Below, piece by piece: positions 44,658 through 54,247 of a stretch of DNA of 64,000 nucleotides. The DNA lies in contig CAWHWB010000007.1 of the NCBI GenBank assembly GCA_963832875.1, positions 248,001 through 312,000 of the forward strand. Direction: 5' to 3'. Below the pieces are notes generated by a model. That model saw nothing but the letters and a program-made list of their open reading frames with translations. It did not search any database and was not told the origin of the DNA. The position numbers and the translations under genes were made by a program. The stretch is from AP-15 sp963832875. Its GTDB lineage: Bacteria > Pseudomonadota > Alphaproteobacteria > ATCC43930 > CGMCC-115725. The first letter of the stretch is position 1. Each line of letters opens with the position of its first letter.

Positions 44658-45794
44658 ATGGCGGCGGCCGAACCGGATTTCACGCTCGGCATCGAGGAGG
44701 AATATTTCCTCGTCGATCGCCGGACGCGGGATGTCTCGGGCGACCCGCCGCCCGAGATGCTGGCCGAATGCGAGGCGTTGCTGGCGGGGCAGGTCGGCCC
44801 CGAATTCCTGCGCTCGCAGATCGAGGTCGGGACCCGGGTCTGCGCCACCCTCGCCGAGGCGCGCGCCGATCTGCGCCATCTGCGCGGCACCGTCGCCGCC
44901 GTCGCGGCGCGCCATGGCCTCGCGCCGATCGCCGCGGCGACCCACCCCTTCGCCCGCTGGGACGCGCAGAAGACCACCGAGCGGCGCCGCTACGCCGATT
45001 TGCGCGACGACCTGCAGGGTGTCGGGCGGCGGCTCGCGATCTGCGGCCTGCATGTCCATATCGGCATCCCCGACGACGAATTGCGCATCGACCTCCTAAA
45101 CCAGGCCTCGTATTTCCTGCCGCATTTGCTGGCCTTGTCGACCTCGTCGCCGTTCTGGCGCGGCGAGGACACCGGGCTCAAATCCTATCGTCTCGCCGTG
45201 TTCGACGAATTGCCGCGCACCGGCATGCCCGAGCGCTTCGACAGCTGGGGCGAATACCGTCGCCACGTCGACATCCTCAGGGGCGCCGGGCTGATCGAGG
45301 ACGCGACCAAATTGTGGTGGGACCTGCGCCCGAGCGAGCGCTTTCCGACGCTCGAAATGCGCATCGCCGACAGCTGCACGGCGCTCGACGATGCGCTGTC
45401 GATCGCCGCCCTGTTCCGCTGCCTGTTGCGCATGCTGTGGCGGCTGAAGCGGCAGAACCAGCGCTGGCGCATCTATGCCCGCATGCTGCTCGACGAGAAC
45501 CGCTGGCGGGCGCAGCGCTACGGGATCGACCATGGCCTCGTTGATTTTGGCCGCGGCGCCATCGTTCCCTATGCCGAATTGCTTGAAGAGATTCTGGCGT
45601 TGATCGAAGAGGACGCGGGCCATTTCGGCTGCCTTGACGAGGCCGCGCACGCGCGCGAAATCCTCGCCCGCGGCACCAGCGCGCATCGCCAGCTCGCGGT
45701 TTTCAAGACCGCCCGCGAAAAGGGCGCCACCCGCGCGCAGGCCCTCACCGCAATCGTCGACTGGCTGATCGAAGAGACGGTGCGCGGGATCTAG
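44658..45794 (+). CDS. Carboxylate-amine ligase, YbdK/GCS2 family
   Basis: 378 residues, glutamate-cysteine-ligase type 2 fold. Motifs: FTLGIEEEYFLVD at the N-terminus (metal Glu residues), SQIEVGT, GLHVHIGIPD, WWDLRPSERFPTLEMRIADSC. YbdK proteins show weak gamma-glutamylcysteine synthetase activity; the in vivo substrate is unknown. Its last four bases overlap the convergent molybdoenzyme gene. Confidence 0.9.
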   Translation: MAAAEPDFTLGIEEEYFLVDRRTRDVSGDPPPEMLAECEALLAGQVGPEFLRSQIEVGTRVCATLAEARADLRHLRGTVAAVAARHGLAPIAAATHPFARWDAQKTTERRRYADLRDDLQGVGRRLAICGLHVHIGIPDDELRIDLLNQASYFLPHLLALSTSSPFWRGEDTGLKSYRLAVFDELPRTGMPERFDSWGEYRRHVDILRGAGLIEDATKLWWDLRPSERFPTLEMRIADSCTALDDALSIAALFRCLLRMLWRLKRQNQRWRIYARMLLDENRWRAQRYGIDHGLVDFGRGAIVPYAELLEEILALIEEDAGHFGCLDEAAHAREILARGTSAHRQLAVFKTAREKGATRAQALTAIVDWLIEETVRGI

Positions 45795-47812
45795 CCCGAG
45801 CCGGCGACGTCGAGCCAGGTGCTCTGATAGGTGGCGCCCTCGCCAATGTCGGTGTAGCGGTCGGAGCATAACAGGTTGATCGTGCCCGACCCGGTCTCGC
45901 CGTCGGGGCGCTGGCCGGGGACCAGCACCACGCCGGGCCGGACCTCGTCGCCGATCCGCAACACCAGCTCGACCGAGCCGCGCTCATTGAAGAGACGCAC
46001 GCGCTGGCCGTCGGCCAGGCCACGGGCATCCGCGTCGTCGGGGTGCAGGATGCAGCTGGGCGGCCCCTCGCGCCGGCGCAGGAATTCGACTCCCGAAAAT
46101 GCGGTGTGGCTCTGGAAATAGCCGGGCGCGGTCAGGAGTCGCAACGGCCAGCGCGCCCGCTTGCGCGCGTCCTCGGGATCGGGATGCCAGTCGGGCATCG
46201 GCGGCAAGCCCTGCGCCGCCATCTCGTCGGAGTAGAATTCGAGCTTGCCCGATTGGGTGCGGAACTCCTGCGGGCCATCCGGCGCCAAATGGACCGGCCC
46301 GGCGTGGCCCAACCGCTCGGGGTCCAGTGCCGCCGCCCGGCCACTCGCGCCCTTCAGCATCGCCGCGGCGATCTGGTGCGGCGCCATGCGGAACACCCTA
46401 TCGGTCAGTCCCATTCGCGCGGCCAGGGTCTGCGCCAGGCGTGCATTCGACCACGCCTTGCCCTGCGGCGGCACTGCTTCCGGTGCGTATTGGAGGTAAT
46501 AGGCGCCATAGGCGCGATAGAGGTCCTCGGTTTCGAGGTAGGTCGCGGCCGGCAACACGAGGTCGGCGTAATGCGCGGTCAGCGACAGAAACGGGTCGTG
46601 GACCACGGTGAACAGGTCCTCGCGCTCGAGGCCGCGGCGGACCTTGCCGGCGTCGGGGCAGGTCACCGCCGGATTGTTGGCGGCGACGAACAGTCCGCGA
46701 ATCGGCGGGTCGCGCAACGCGAGCAATGCCTCGCCGAGCCGCAGATGGTTGACGGTCCGGGTTTCGGCCGGACCGGAGGGTTTGCGCACGAAATCGTAGT
46801 CGAGCTCGCACGAGGCGGCGGTCAGCAGTAGGGCCCCGCCGCCCTCTCGGCCGTAGGCGCCGGTGACGCCGGGCAGCAATGCCACCGCGCGCAAGGCTTG
46901 GCCGCCCTGCGCGAGCCGGGTCATGCCCTCGCCGAGGCGGATGAATGACGCCTTCGCCCGGCCGTAGAGAGCCGCGAAGCGCTCGACGTCCTCGACCGCG
47001 AGACCGGTGATCTCGGCGACATGCTCGGGCGGAAAGCGCGGCAGGACCTCCCGCTCCAGCCGTTCGAAGCCGCGGGTGTGGCGGGCGATGTAGGAGCGAT
47101 CGCACAACCCGTCGCGCGCCAGGATGTGCATGATTCCGAGCGCCAGGGCGGCATCGGTGCCGATATTGATGGGCAGGTGCCAATCGGCCCGGCGCGCGGT
47201 GCGGCTTCGGCGCGGGTCGATGACCACGAGCGGGACGCCGCGCCTTCGCGCCGTCTCGACCTTGGCCCAGAAATGCACGTTGGTGGCGACGAGGTCAGCG
47301 CCCCACGAGACGATCAGATCGGAATGGATGACCAATTCGGGATCGGCGCCGCCGACCGGGCCGACGGTCAGGTCCCAGGCGGTCTCGCAGCAGGTGTCGC
47401 ACACCGTGCCGGCACGCAGGCGGCTCGTTCCCAGCGCATGAAACAGGCCGTTGACGAGCCCGCGGTTGATCTGGCCCTGATGCGCGCTGTAGGCGTAGCC
47501 GAGCAGCGCCAAAGGTCCGCTCTCGGCGATGATCCGTCGCCAGCGTGCGACAATCTCGTCGAGTGCCTCGTCCCAGCCGATCGGCGCAAACCGGCCTTCG
47601 CCCTTGGCGGCGACCCGGCGAAGCGGCGTCGCCAGCCGCTCGGGCGAATGCACCAGCTCGGCGTCTCGATTGACCTTGGCGCAGGCAAAGCCGGCGGTGA
47701 ACGGCTGGTCCGGGTCGCCCTCGATGCGCGCCACCCGCCCGTGCTCGACCCGCGCCAACAGCGAGCACATGTCGGGACAATCATGCGCACAGACGACGCG
47801 GACGGTTTCCAC
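45791..47812 (-). CDS. Molybdopterin-dependent oxidoreductase
   Basis: DMSO-reductase-family catalytic subunit, 673 residues. A 4Fe-4S site is formed by Cys8, Cys12, Cys16 and Cys44 (C-x3-C-x3-C-x27-C). Further cues: IGWDEALDEIVARW, the Mo-proximal TVCDTCCETAWDL, SWGADLVATNVH, and a C-terminal molydopterin-binding domain (LHPDDADARGLADGQRVRLFNERG). No Tat signal, so cytoplasmic. No iron-sulfur or membrane partner subunit is adjacent, so it probably uses a soluble electron donor. Substrate not determinable. Confidence 0.9.
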   Translation of the reverse strand: METVRVVCAHDCPDMCSLLARVEHGRVARIEGDPDQPFTAGFACAKVNRDAELVHSPERLATPLRRVAAKGEGRFAPIGWDEALDEIVARWRRIIAESGPLALLGYAYSAHQGQINRGLVNGLFHALGTSRLRAGTVCDTCCETAWDLTVGPVGGADPELVIHSDLIVSWGADLVATNVHFWAKVETARRRGVPLVVIDPRRSRTARRADWHLPINIGTDAALALGIMHILARDGLCDRSYIARHTRGFERLEREVLPRFPPEHVAEITGLAVEDVERFAALYGRAKASFIRLGEGMTRLAQGGQALRAVALLPGVTGAYGREGGGALLLTAASCELDYDFVRKPSGPAETRTVNHLRLGEALLALRDPPIRGLFVAANNPAVTCPDAGKVRRGLEREDLFTVVHDPFLSLTAHYADLVLPAATYLETEDLYRAYGAYYLQYAPEAVPPQGKAWSNARLAQTLAARMGLTDRVFRMAPHQIAAAMLKGASGRAAALDPERLGHAGPVHLAPDGPQEFRTQSGKLEFYSDEMAAQGLPPMPDWHPDPEDARKRARWPLRLLTAPGYFQSHTAFSGVEFLRRREGPPSCILHPDDADARGLADGQRVRLFNERGSVELVLRIGDEVRPGVVLVPGQRPDGETGSGTINLLCSDRYTDIGEGATYQSTWLDVAGSG

Positions 47813-48079
47813 GCATTTCTCCTCATCTGCCTGGCAGGTCCGGATGACAATCGGTGGAGAATCGTCCGTGTAGGATTAGCGATTTCTCCATCAGCGGCAT
47901 GCGAAACTGCCGTTTCGATGACTCTAGCCCGCGCTGCCGCAGGACGCCATGCCGCCGCCGGGACCGCCTCCAGCGCGGTTGCGCCGGCTCGCGTTGGCGA
48001 CGTAACTGTGATCTCGGGCCGTCGCGGTCTCGATTGCGGTCATAGTCTCGACAAGAACTGTCCGTAAGGTTGCAACGCG

Positions 48080-50575
48080 ATGCCGAGGAATATCAGGGGA
48101 GAGGGTTTGAGCGAGGCTGGCATGCCGCCGGCGATCGCCGACGCTTCGCCGAGCGAGCAGGACGTCGCCGAATTCGCGGCGGCGGTGCTCGCCAAGCTGA
48201 CGCTCGCGGTCGGCAAGGATGCGGCGGCGGCGACCGACCGGGACTGGTTTGTCGCGACGGCTCTCGCCCTGCGCGACCGCGTCATCCACCGTTGGCTCGC
48301 CGCCGACCGCGCCAGCCAAGCCAGGGGTGCGAAGCGCGTCTATTACCTGTCGCTGGAATTCCTGATCGGGCGGCTGTTCAGCGACGTGGTCGAAAATCTG
48401 CGGCTGAGCGAAACCGTCCGGACAGCGCTCGGCGATATCGGGGTGGATCTCGAACGGATGCGCGCGGCCGAGCCCGATGCGGCGCTCGGCAATGGCGGTC
48501 TCGGTCGGCTCGCCGCCTGCTTCATGGACAGCATGGCGGCGCTCGGCATCCCGGCCTGCGGCTATGGCATCCGCTACGATCACGGCCTGTTCCGGCAAGT
48601 CATCAAGGATGGCTGGCAGCACGAATATCCGGAGCACTGGCTGTCGTTCGGCAACCCGTGGGAGTTCGAGCGGCCAGAAGTGGTCTATGACGTGCCTTAC
48701 GGCGGCCGGGTCGATCGGGTGGTCTCGGCCGCCGGAGGGTGGCGTGCGGTCTGGCGCCCGGCCGAGACCGTCCAGGCGGTCGCCTACGACACCCCGATCG
48801 TCGGCTGGCGCGGGCGGCACGTCAATCTGTTGCGGCTGTGGTCGGCGCGCGCGGTCGATCCGTTGCAGCTCGACATGTTCAACGAGGGCGACCACATCGC
48901 AGCGTTGTGGCCGCAGTCGCGGGCCGAAGCGATCTCGAAGGTCCTCTATCCCGGTGACAATTCGCCGTCCGGGCGCGAGCTGCGCCTACGCCAGGAATAT
49001 TTCTTTGTCTCGGCCTCGGTCCAGGATCTGGTGCGCGGGCACGTGCGCAGCCATGGCGAGATCTCAACCCTGCCGCAGCATGCCGCGATCCAGCTCAACG
49101 ACACGCATCCGAGCATCGCCGTCGCCGAGCTGATGCGCGTTTTGGTCGATCTCTATTGCCTCCCCTGGGACGAGGCGTGGCGGATCACCCGGGCGACCTG
49201 CTCCTACACCAACCATTCGCTGTTGCCCGAGGCGCTGGAAAGCTGGCCGGTGGGGCTATTCGAAACCCTGCTGCCGCGCCATCTCGAAATCATCTACGCG
49301 CTCAATCGCGATCACCTCGAATGGGTGCAACGGCGCGAACCCGAAAATTGGGCTTGCCTGCCGCAAGTTTCGCTGATCGACGAAGCCGATGGCGGCCGGG
49401 TGCGGATGGGGCCGCTGGCGTTTTTGGGCTCGCACCGGGTCAACGGCGTTTCGGTGCTGCACACCGAGCTGATGCGCACGACCGTGTTCCGGGAATTTCA
49501 CCGGCTTTATCCGGACCGCATCGTCGACAAGACCAACGGCATCACCTTTCGGCGCTGGCTGCACCAGGCGAACCCGCGGCTGACGCGGTTGTTGTGCGAG
49601 GTCTGCGGCGCCGCCGTTCTCGACGATCCGGCCCTCCTCGGCCGCCTCGCGGATCACGCCGGCGACCCGGCGCTGCGGCAGCGCCTGGCGGCGGTCAAGC
49701 ACGCCAATAAGCGGGCGTTGGCGCGCCTCGTCCGCGACCGGCTCGGGCTGCGGCTCGATCCCGCCGCACTATTCGACGTGCAGATCAAGCGCATCCACGA
49801 ATACAAGCGGCAATTGCTGAACCTTTTAGAAACCGTCGCCCGCTACCTGGCGATCCGGGCCGAGCCGGACCGCGAGTGGGTGCCGCGGGTTAAGGTCTTC
49901 GCCGGCAAGGCAGCCCCGAGCTATGTGCAGGCCAAACTGATCATCAAGCTCGCCAGTGATGTCGCCGAAATCGTCAACAACGACCCGGTGGTCGGCGATC
50001 GACTAAAGCTGGTCTTTATCGCCAATTACAACGTCAGTCTCGCCGAGGTGATTATTCCGGCGGCTGATCTGTCGGAGCAGATCTCGACCGCCGGGCTGGA
50101 GGCCTCCGGCACCGGCAACATGAAGCTGGCGCTGAACGGCGCGTTGACGATCGGCACCCTCGATGGCGCCAACATCGAAATCCGCGACCGGGTCGGCGCC
50201 GACAACATCGTGATCTTCGGGCTGCACGCCGAAGAGGTCGTCGAGCGCGGCCGGGCCGGGCTCGATGCGACGGACGCGATCTCGGCACTGCCCGAACTCG
50301 CCGCCGCCGTCGCAGCAATTGAGAGCGGGATGTTTTCGCCCGAAGACCCGTGCCGATTCCAGCGCCTGACCGAGCGCTTGCGGTACGGCGACCGCTATAT
50401 GGTCGCAGCCGATTTCGCCGATTATTGCGCGGCACAGCGGCGGGTCGAGGCGCTGTGGCATTCGTCCGGCGGCTGGGCCGAGGTCGCCATCGCCAACATC
50501 GCCGGCATGGCCTGGTTTTCCTCGGACCGCACGATCGGCGAATACGCCCGCGACATCTGGGGCATGACCAACTAA
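48080..50575 (+). CDS. glgP: Glycogen/alpha-glucan phosphorylase
   Basis: Phosphorolysis of glycogen to glucose-1-phosphate, 831 residues. Strong matches: RVYYLSLEFLIGRL, PDAALGNGGLGRLAACFMDSMA, IQLNDTHPSIAVAELMRVL, VQIKRIHEYKRQLLN and the PLP lysine Lys682 in GTGNMKLALNGALTIGTLDGANIE. The N-terminus is uncertain: TTG48107 has a better ribosome site (AGGGGAGAGGG) than ATG48080. No other glycogen gene is nearby; two aconitase X genes follow after 16 bases. Confidence 0.96.
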   Translation: MPRNIRGEGLSEAGMPPAIADASPSEQDVAEFAAAVLAKLTLAVGKDAAAATDRDWFVATALALRDRVIHRWLAADRASQARGAKRVYYLSLEFLIGRLFSDVVENLRLSETVRTALGDIGVDLERMRAAEPDAALGNGGLGRLAACFMDSMAALGIPACGYGIRYDHGLFRQVIKDGWQHEYPEHWLSFGNPWEFERPEVVYDVPYGGRVDRVVSAAGGWRAVWRPAETVQAVAYDTPIVGWRGRHVNLLRLWSARAVDPLQLDMFNEGDHIAALWPQSRAEAISKVLYPGDNSPSGRELRLRQEYFFVSASVQDLVRGHVRSHGEISTLPQHAAIQLNDTHPSIAVAELMRVLVDLYCLPWDEAWRITRATCSYTNHSLLPEALESWPVGLFETLLPRHLEIIYALNRDHLEWVQRREPENWACLPQVSLIDEADGGRVRMGPLAFLGSHRVNGVSVLHTELMRTTVFREFHRLYPDRIVDKTNGITFRRWLHQANPRLTRLLCEVCGAAVLDDPALLGRLADHAGDPALRQRLAAVKHANKRALARLVRDRLGLRLDPAALFDVQIKRIHEYKRQLLNLLETVARYLAIRAEPDREWVPRVKVFAGKAAPSYVQAKLIIKLASDVAEIVNNDPVVGDRLKLVFIANYNVSLAEVIIPAADLSEQISTAGLEASGTGNMKLALNGALTIGTLDGANIEIRDRVGADNIVIFGLHAEEVVERGRAGLDATDAISALPELAAAVAAIESGMFSPEDPCRFQRLTERLRYGDRYMVAADFADYCAAQRRVEALWHSSGGWAEVAIANIAGMAWFSSDRTIGEYARDIWGMTN

Positions 50576-50591
50576 ACCTGAGCGACAAGTC

Positions 50592-51824
50592 ATGCACCTG
50601 ACCGAGGAAGAGCAGGCGATGCTGGCTGGCGAGCTCGGCGAGCCGCGGCGCTGGGCATTGGCCCACCAGATCGCGGTCGGCGGGTTTTTCGACGCCGCCG
50701 ATTTCGTCAAGGTGAGCCAGGCGCACATCATGGCCGACACCGAGTCCCTGGGCGAAGCCGGGGTGCGGTTTCTCGAAACCCTCGCCGCTGAGCCCGAAGC
50801 CGAGCGCCGGGTGCGGGTGCCGGCGATTACCGATCCGCGCGGCATCGATTTCAGGGTCTATCGCCGGCTCGGACAGAGCGATTGGATGGCGGCGCTGGAA
50901 CGGCGGGCGATCGCCGCACTGCGCGCCTTCGGCGTGCTGATGACCGATACCTGCATCAATTATCAGACGATCATGGCGCCGGTCAGAGGCGATCATCTCG
51001 CCTATGGCGACACCGGCGTCGTGATTTATTCGAACAGTGTCCTCGGCGCGTGCAGCAACTTCGAGGGCGGCCCGTCGGCATTGGCCGCGGCATTGACCGG
51101 CCGCACCCCGCGCTACGGCTACCACCTCGACGAATCCCGACGCGGCACCAGGCGGTTTCGCCTGAGCGAGACGCCGCGCGACCTGAGCGAATGGGGGGCG
51201 TTGGGGGGAATCGTCGGCGAAGCCTGCGGCTCATATTGGCATGTCCCGGTCATCGAGGGCATCGAGGCCGCTCCCGGCTCTGATGCGCTGAAACATTTCG
51301 GCACGGCTTTGGCGAGCTTCGGCTCGGTGGCGTTGTTCCACATGCCGGGGATCACCGCCGAGGATGCCATTTTCTCCGGGCCGCCGCCCGAGCCGGTCAC
51401 AATCGGCCGCGCCGAGATCGACGCCTTCCTCGCGCGCTATGCCGCTGCCGGCGACAAGCTCGACGTCGTCGTGTTCGGGGCGCCGCAACTCTCGCTGTTC
51501 GAGATGGCCGCGGTGGCCGACGCCTTGGACGGCCGCCGCATCGACCCCGATACGACCGTCCTGGTCACGACCTCGCCCGAGATCAAGCACGCCGCCGACC
51601 GCATGGGCCTGACCCGGCGGCTCGAGGCGGCCGGCGCGGTCGTCGCCGAAGGCATCTGCTTCTACCAGAGCTATGCGCGCGAGATGGCCGAGGCCAACGG
51701 CTGGACTCGGCTGATGACCAACTCGGCCAAGCTCGTCAACATCATCGGCGGCTACGGCTACCGTCCGAGCCTGGCAAGCCTCGAACGCTGCGTCGCTTCG
51801 GCGATCGCTGGCCGCGTGCTGTAA
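50592..51824 (+). CDS. Aconitase X, catalytic (large) subunit
   Basis: 410 residues, AcnX/DUF521 dehydratase. The fold and iron-sulfur cysteines are recognisable in LMTDTCINYQTIMAPVRGDHLAYGDTGVV, LGACSNFEGGPSA and GEACGSYWHVPV, with LMTNSAKLVNIIGGYG at the C-terminus. Bacterial two-subunit AcnX enzymes act as cis-3-hydroxy-L-proline dehydratase; archaeal ones dehydrate mevalonate 5-phosphate. Its stop codon shares a base with the start of the swivel-domain gene, so both are made together. Confidence 0.93.
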   Translation: MHLTEEEQAMLAGELGEPRRWALAHQIAVGGFFDAADFVKVSQAHIMADTESLGEAGVRFLETLAAEPEAERRVRVPAITDPRGIDFRVYRRLGQSDWMAALERRAIAALRAFGVLMTDTCINYQTIMAPVRGDHLAYGDTGVVIYSNSVLGACSNFEGGPSALAAALTGRTPRYGYHLDESRRGTRRFRLSETPRDLSEWGALGGIVGEACGSYWHVPVIEGIEAAPGSDALKHFGTALASFGSVALFHMPGITAEDAIFSGPPPEPVTIGRAEIDAFLARYAAAGDKLDVVVFGAPQLSLFEMAAVADALDGRRIDPDTTVLVTTSPEIKHAADRMGLTRRLEAAGAVVAEGICFYQSYAREMAEANGWTRLMTNSAKLVNIIGGYGYRPSLASLERCVASAIAGRVL

Positions 51825-52240
51825 TGCCGATCATGCTGCGCTGCCACCGGGGCATCGGTCCTCCGGTCGTCGGTACCGCTCTCGTCGCCGCCGACAATTT
51901 CAGCGCCCGCTACGATCTCGACCGGATCAACGGCGTGTTCTCGCGCCCGACCCACAAGCTCGCCGGCCAGAGCTATGTCGATCGCATCCTGGTACTCGAC
52001 AACGCCAAGGGTGGGGTCGCCACCGCCTGGATGCTGCATGAGATGGCGGCGCGCTCGATCGTGCCGCGCGGATTGATCTTCAACCGGGTCAACCCGATCC
52101 TGGCGCAGGGTGCGGCCTTCGCCGATTTGGCGCTGGTCGACCGCTTCGACGGCGACGCAACCCGGCTTTTCCGCACCGGCGACGAATTGCGCCTCGACCC
52201 CGCCGCCGGCCTCGTCGAGATCCTGAACCGCGACGCTTAG
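51824..52240 (+). CDS. Aconitase X, swivel-domain (small) subunit
   Basis: 138 residues, DUF126. It has the substrate-binding loop NFSARYDLDRINGVFSRPTHKLAGQSYVDRILVLDNAKGGVATAWMLHEM (GGVATAW is diagnostic). Completes the active site of the large subunit encoded just upstream. The pair forms one enzyme. Confidence 0.93.
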   Translation: MPIMLRCHRGIGPPVVGTALVAADNFSARYDLDRINGVFSRPTHKLAGQSYVDRILVLDNAKGGVATAWMLHEMAARSIVPRGLIFNRVNPILAQGAAFADLALVDRFDGDATRLFRTGDELRLDPAAGLVEILNRDA

Positions 52241-52356
52241 TGGGTCGGTTCGACGCTCGGTTCTCACCTCGAAAGCGGGGCCCGGACATATGACCGCAAC
52301 CGACCAGAGCAATCCACGCGGCCAGACCTTGCGAGGCGGGGCCGTCCACATATGGC

Positions 52357-52372
52357 CCCCCTTGCGCGGGGG
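52357..52372. repeat. REP-like hairpin between convergent genes
   Basis: CCCCC-TTGCGC-GGGGG followed by TGACG in the 186-base spacer between the aconitase X operon and a convergent SDR gene. The loop core TTGCGC and following TGACG resemble the hairpin at 7431-7448. It could act as a bidirectional terminator. Confidence 0.5.
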
Positions 52373-52426
52373 TGACGAGTGGTGGTGGTGCGACTGTGAT
52401 CGGATCGTGCGCTAAGCCGCCGGGCG

Positions 52427-53179
52427 CTACGTGGCGAGATAGCCGCCATCGACGTAAAGCTCGGCGCCAGTGATGTAGGAGGCCTCCTCCGAGGCGAGGA
52501 AGAGGACGGCATTGGCGACCTCCTCGACGCGGCCGGCGCGGCCCATCGGCACCTGGCGCAGCATTTTCGCGCGAACCTCCGGGTCGGCGGTGCGCCCCGA
52601 CGAGCGCATCGGCGGCATCAGTCCCGGATGCACCGAATTGACCCGGATGTTGTCGGCGCCGTGCTGCACCGCGGCGGCCTTGGTCAGCGTGCGCACCGCG
52701 CCTTTCGACGCATTGTAGGCGACGTGGACGCCGTGCTGGCCGGTGACGCCGGAAATCGACGAGATATTGACGATCGACCCGCCGCCCGCGGCTTTCATGA
52801 TCGGCACCGCGAACTTCATGCCGAGAAAGACGCCGCGGGCGTTGATCGCCATCAGCCGGTCCCAGGCCGCGGTGTCGAACAGATCCTCGACGGCACTGCC
52901 GCTCAACCCGGCGTCGTTGACCAGGATGTCGAGCTTGCGGTATTCGGCGAGGGTGGCGTCGATCGCCGCCTTCCACTCCGCTTCGCTCGCCACGTCGAGC
53001 CGGCGGAAGATCGCCGCCCCATTGGCCCTGGTGATGTCGGCGACGACCTTTTTGCCGTCCTCCTCGAGCACATCGGCGACGACGACCTTGGCGCCTTCGC
53101 CGGCAAAGATCCGCGCCATACTGGCACCCATGCCGGACGCCGCTCCGGTAATCAGCGCCACCTTGTTTTCGAGTCTCAT
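52427..53179 (-). CDS. SDR family oxidoreductase
   Basis: 250 residues, classical SDR. NAD(P) motif TGAASGMGASMA, NDAG, catalytic Ser in NISSISG and YxxxK in YNASKGA, with a C-terminal ITGAELYVDGGY. Similar to 3-alpha-hydroxysteroid/cyclohexanol-type dehydrogenases; substrate unknown. ATG53179 lies six bases behind GGGGAGGA; ATG53185 would be too close. Confidence 0.92.
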   Translation of the reverse strand: MRLENKVALITGAASGMGASMARIFAGEGAKVVVADVLEEDGKKVVADITRANGAAIFRRLDVASEAEWKAAIDATLAEYRKLDILVNDAGLSGSAVEDLFDTAAWDRLMAINARGVFLGMKFAVPIMKAAGGGSIVNISSISGVTGQHGVHVAYNASKGAVRTLTKAAAVQHGADNIRVNSVHPGLMPPMRSSGRTADPEVRAKMLRQVPMGRAGRVEEVANAVLFLASEEASYITGAELYVDGGYLAT

Positions 53180-53550
53180 CGACATTCCTCCCCGGTGATT
53201 CGGCCGATCCGTCTGCCGAGCCGACCCGCCCCGGGAACTCAATTCGGGGCAAACGACAATGGTATCGCTTAACGGCCGCCGCAGCACCTCCGGCAAATCT
53301 ACAGAAAAACTTCGCCTATGGGTTGGGCCGCCTATGGAGTGTACCGCTGGCCCTAGCCGCCGCCCGCACCGGCCGCGGTTTGCGCAGCGTTGCTCGCTTC
53401 GACGATTTTGAGGCGCAGCTCGAACTCGCTGGTCTCGATCGCCGGACAAAGGTGTCGACAATCCGGGCGATGGCCTCGGCCTGCCGGAAGAAACCGCACT
53501 CATTCGCCTACACTTCAAGGCGGGGTCGGAGGTGCACGCACCTATGTGCC
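53180..53550. other. Spacer between SDR and low-GC gene
   Basis: No supported gene. Several frames of 60-90 codons cross it on both strands without ribosome sites or recognisable motifs. GC content drops toward the right end, marking the edge of a probably transferred segment. Confidence 0.4.
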
Positions 53551-54207
53551 TCATTTGGCGGGTGGATTTCGTACGCCGAGCGTTGGCCTGTAGATCGGTA
53601 GGGTTCCCCGGGTTAGGGCATCGACAGTCGCCGACCAGCTGTCCAATGTTGGCGCGTTCACCATTGTCGTTTCTTCTGGTTTGTAGCCCAGGTTTGATAA
53701 TGCAGTGGTTATTTGGGAATAAGATGAGTACGACACGAAGCTTGCAGATTTTTGAACCAGGCCGGCGGGCAAAATCTTTGCCTGGTTTGAGTCTATTGAG
53801 TATTGTTCCATGTGAACGAACGAATTTGTGTCAGGATCAATGTTTTTGACGAGCCCGGATACCGCAAATTTTCCCTCTTCTCGATTGGGAGCTACGATTG
53901 CATACACATAATTGACTCCTGTCGTTGTATCGACAACGTTCACCGCGCTGGCCCAGTTCACACCGGCTTTGTAGGGCGGACTCGTTATTAGGAGAGTCCT
54001 CGGCGGTCTGTGTAGCTCCTCATATGCCACCTTGACGCGGAGGTCTGGAAGGGCATTGGCAATTCGGTCAACGCGATCGGTAACGCCATTAACTTTCTCG
54101 TCTACTTTCGAAAGATCGCTGTTCATGGACCAAACGATGGCCAAAATAAATGCCACGGCCGGCAACAGAATTGATTCAATCCAATGTTCTTTCAAGAACT
54201 TAGTCAT
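53551..54207 (-). CDS. Unknown single-TM protein, low GC
   Basis: Not recognised. 218 residues from ATG54207. One membrane helix (about 11-28, ILLPAVAFILAIVWSM), a short coiled coil (LSKVDEKVNGVTDRVDRIANAL) and an exported-looking soluble domain (YAIVAPNREEGKFAVSGLVKN) of about 150 residues. The base composition is visibly lower in GC than every neighbour, with codons such as ATT, GTT and AAT common, a sign of horizontal transfer. It lies 40 bases downstream of the sirtuin gene on the same strand. Confidence 0.7.
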   Translation of the reverse strand: MTKFLKEHWIESILLPAVAFILAIVWSMNSDLSKVDEKVNGVTDRVDRIANALPDLRVKVAYEELHRPPRTLLITSPPYKAGVNWASAVNVVDTTTGVNYVYAIVAPNREEGKFAVSGLVKNIDPDTNSFVHMEQYSIDSNQAKILPAGLVQKSASFVSYSSYSQITTALSNLGYKPEETTMVNAPTLDSWSATVDALTRGTLPIYRPTLGVRNPPAK

Positions 54208-54247
54208 TTCGGGCCTCAGCTTCGCGCAAACGCGTGGTAGACGCTGC

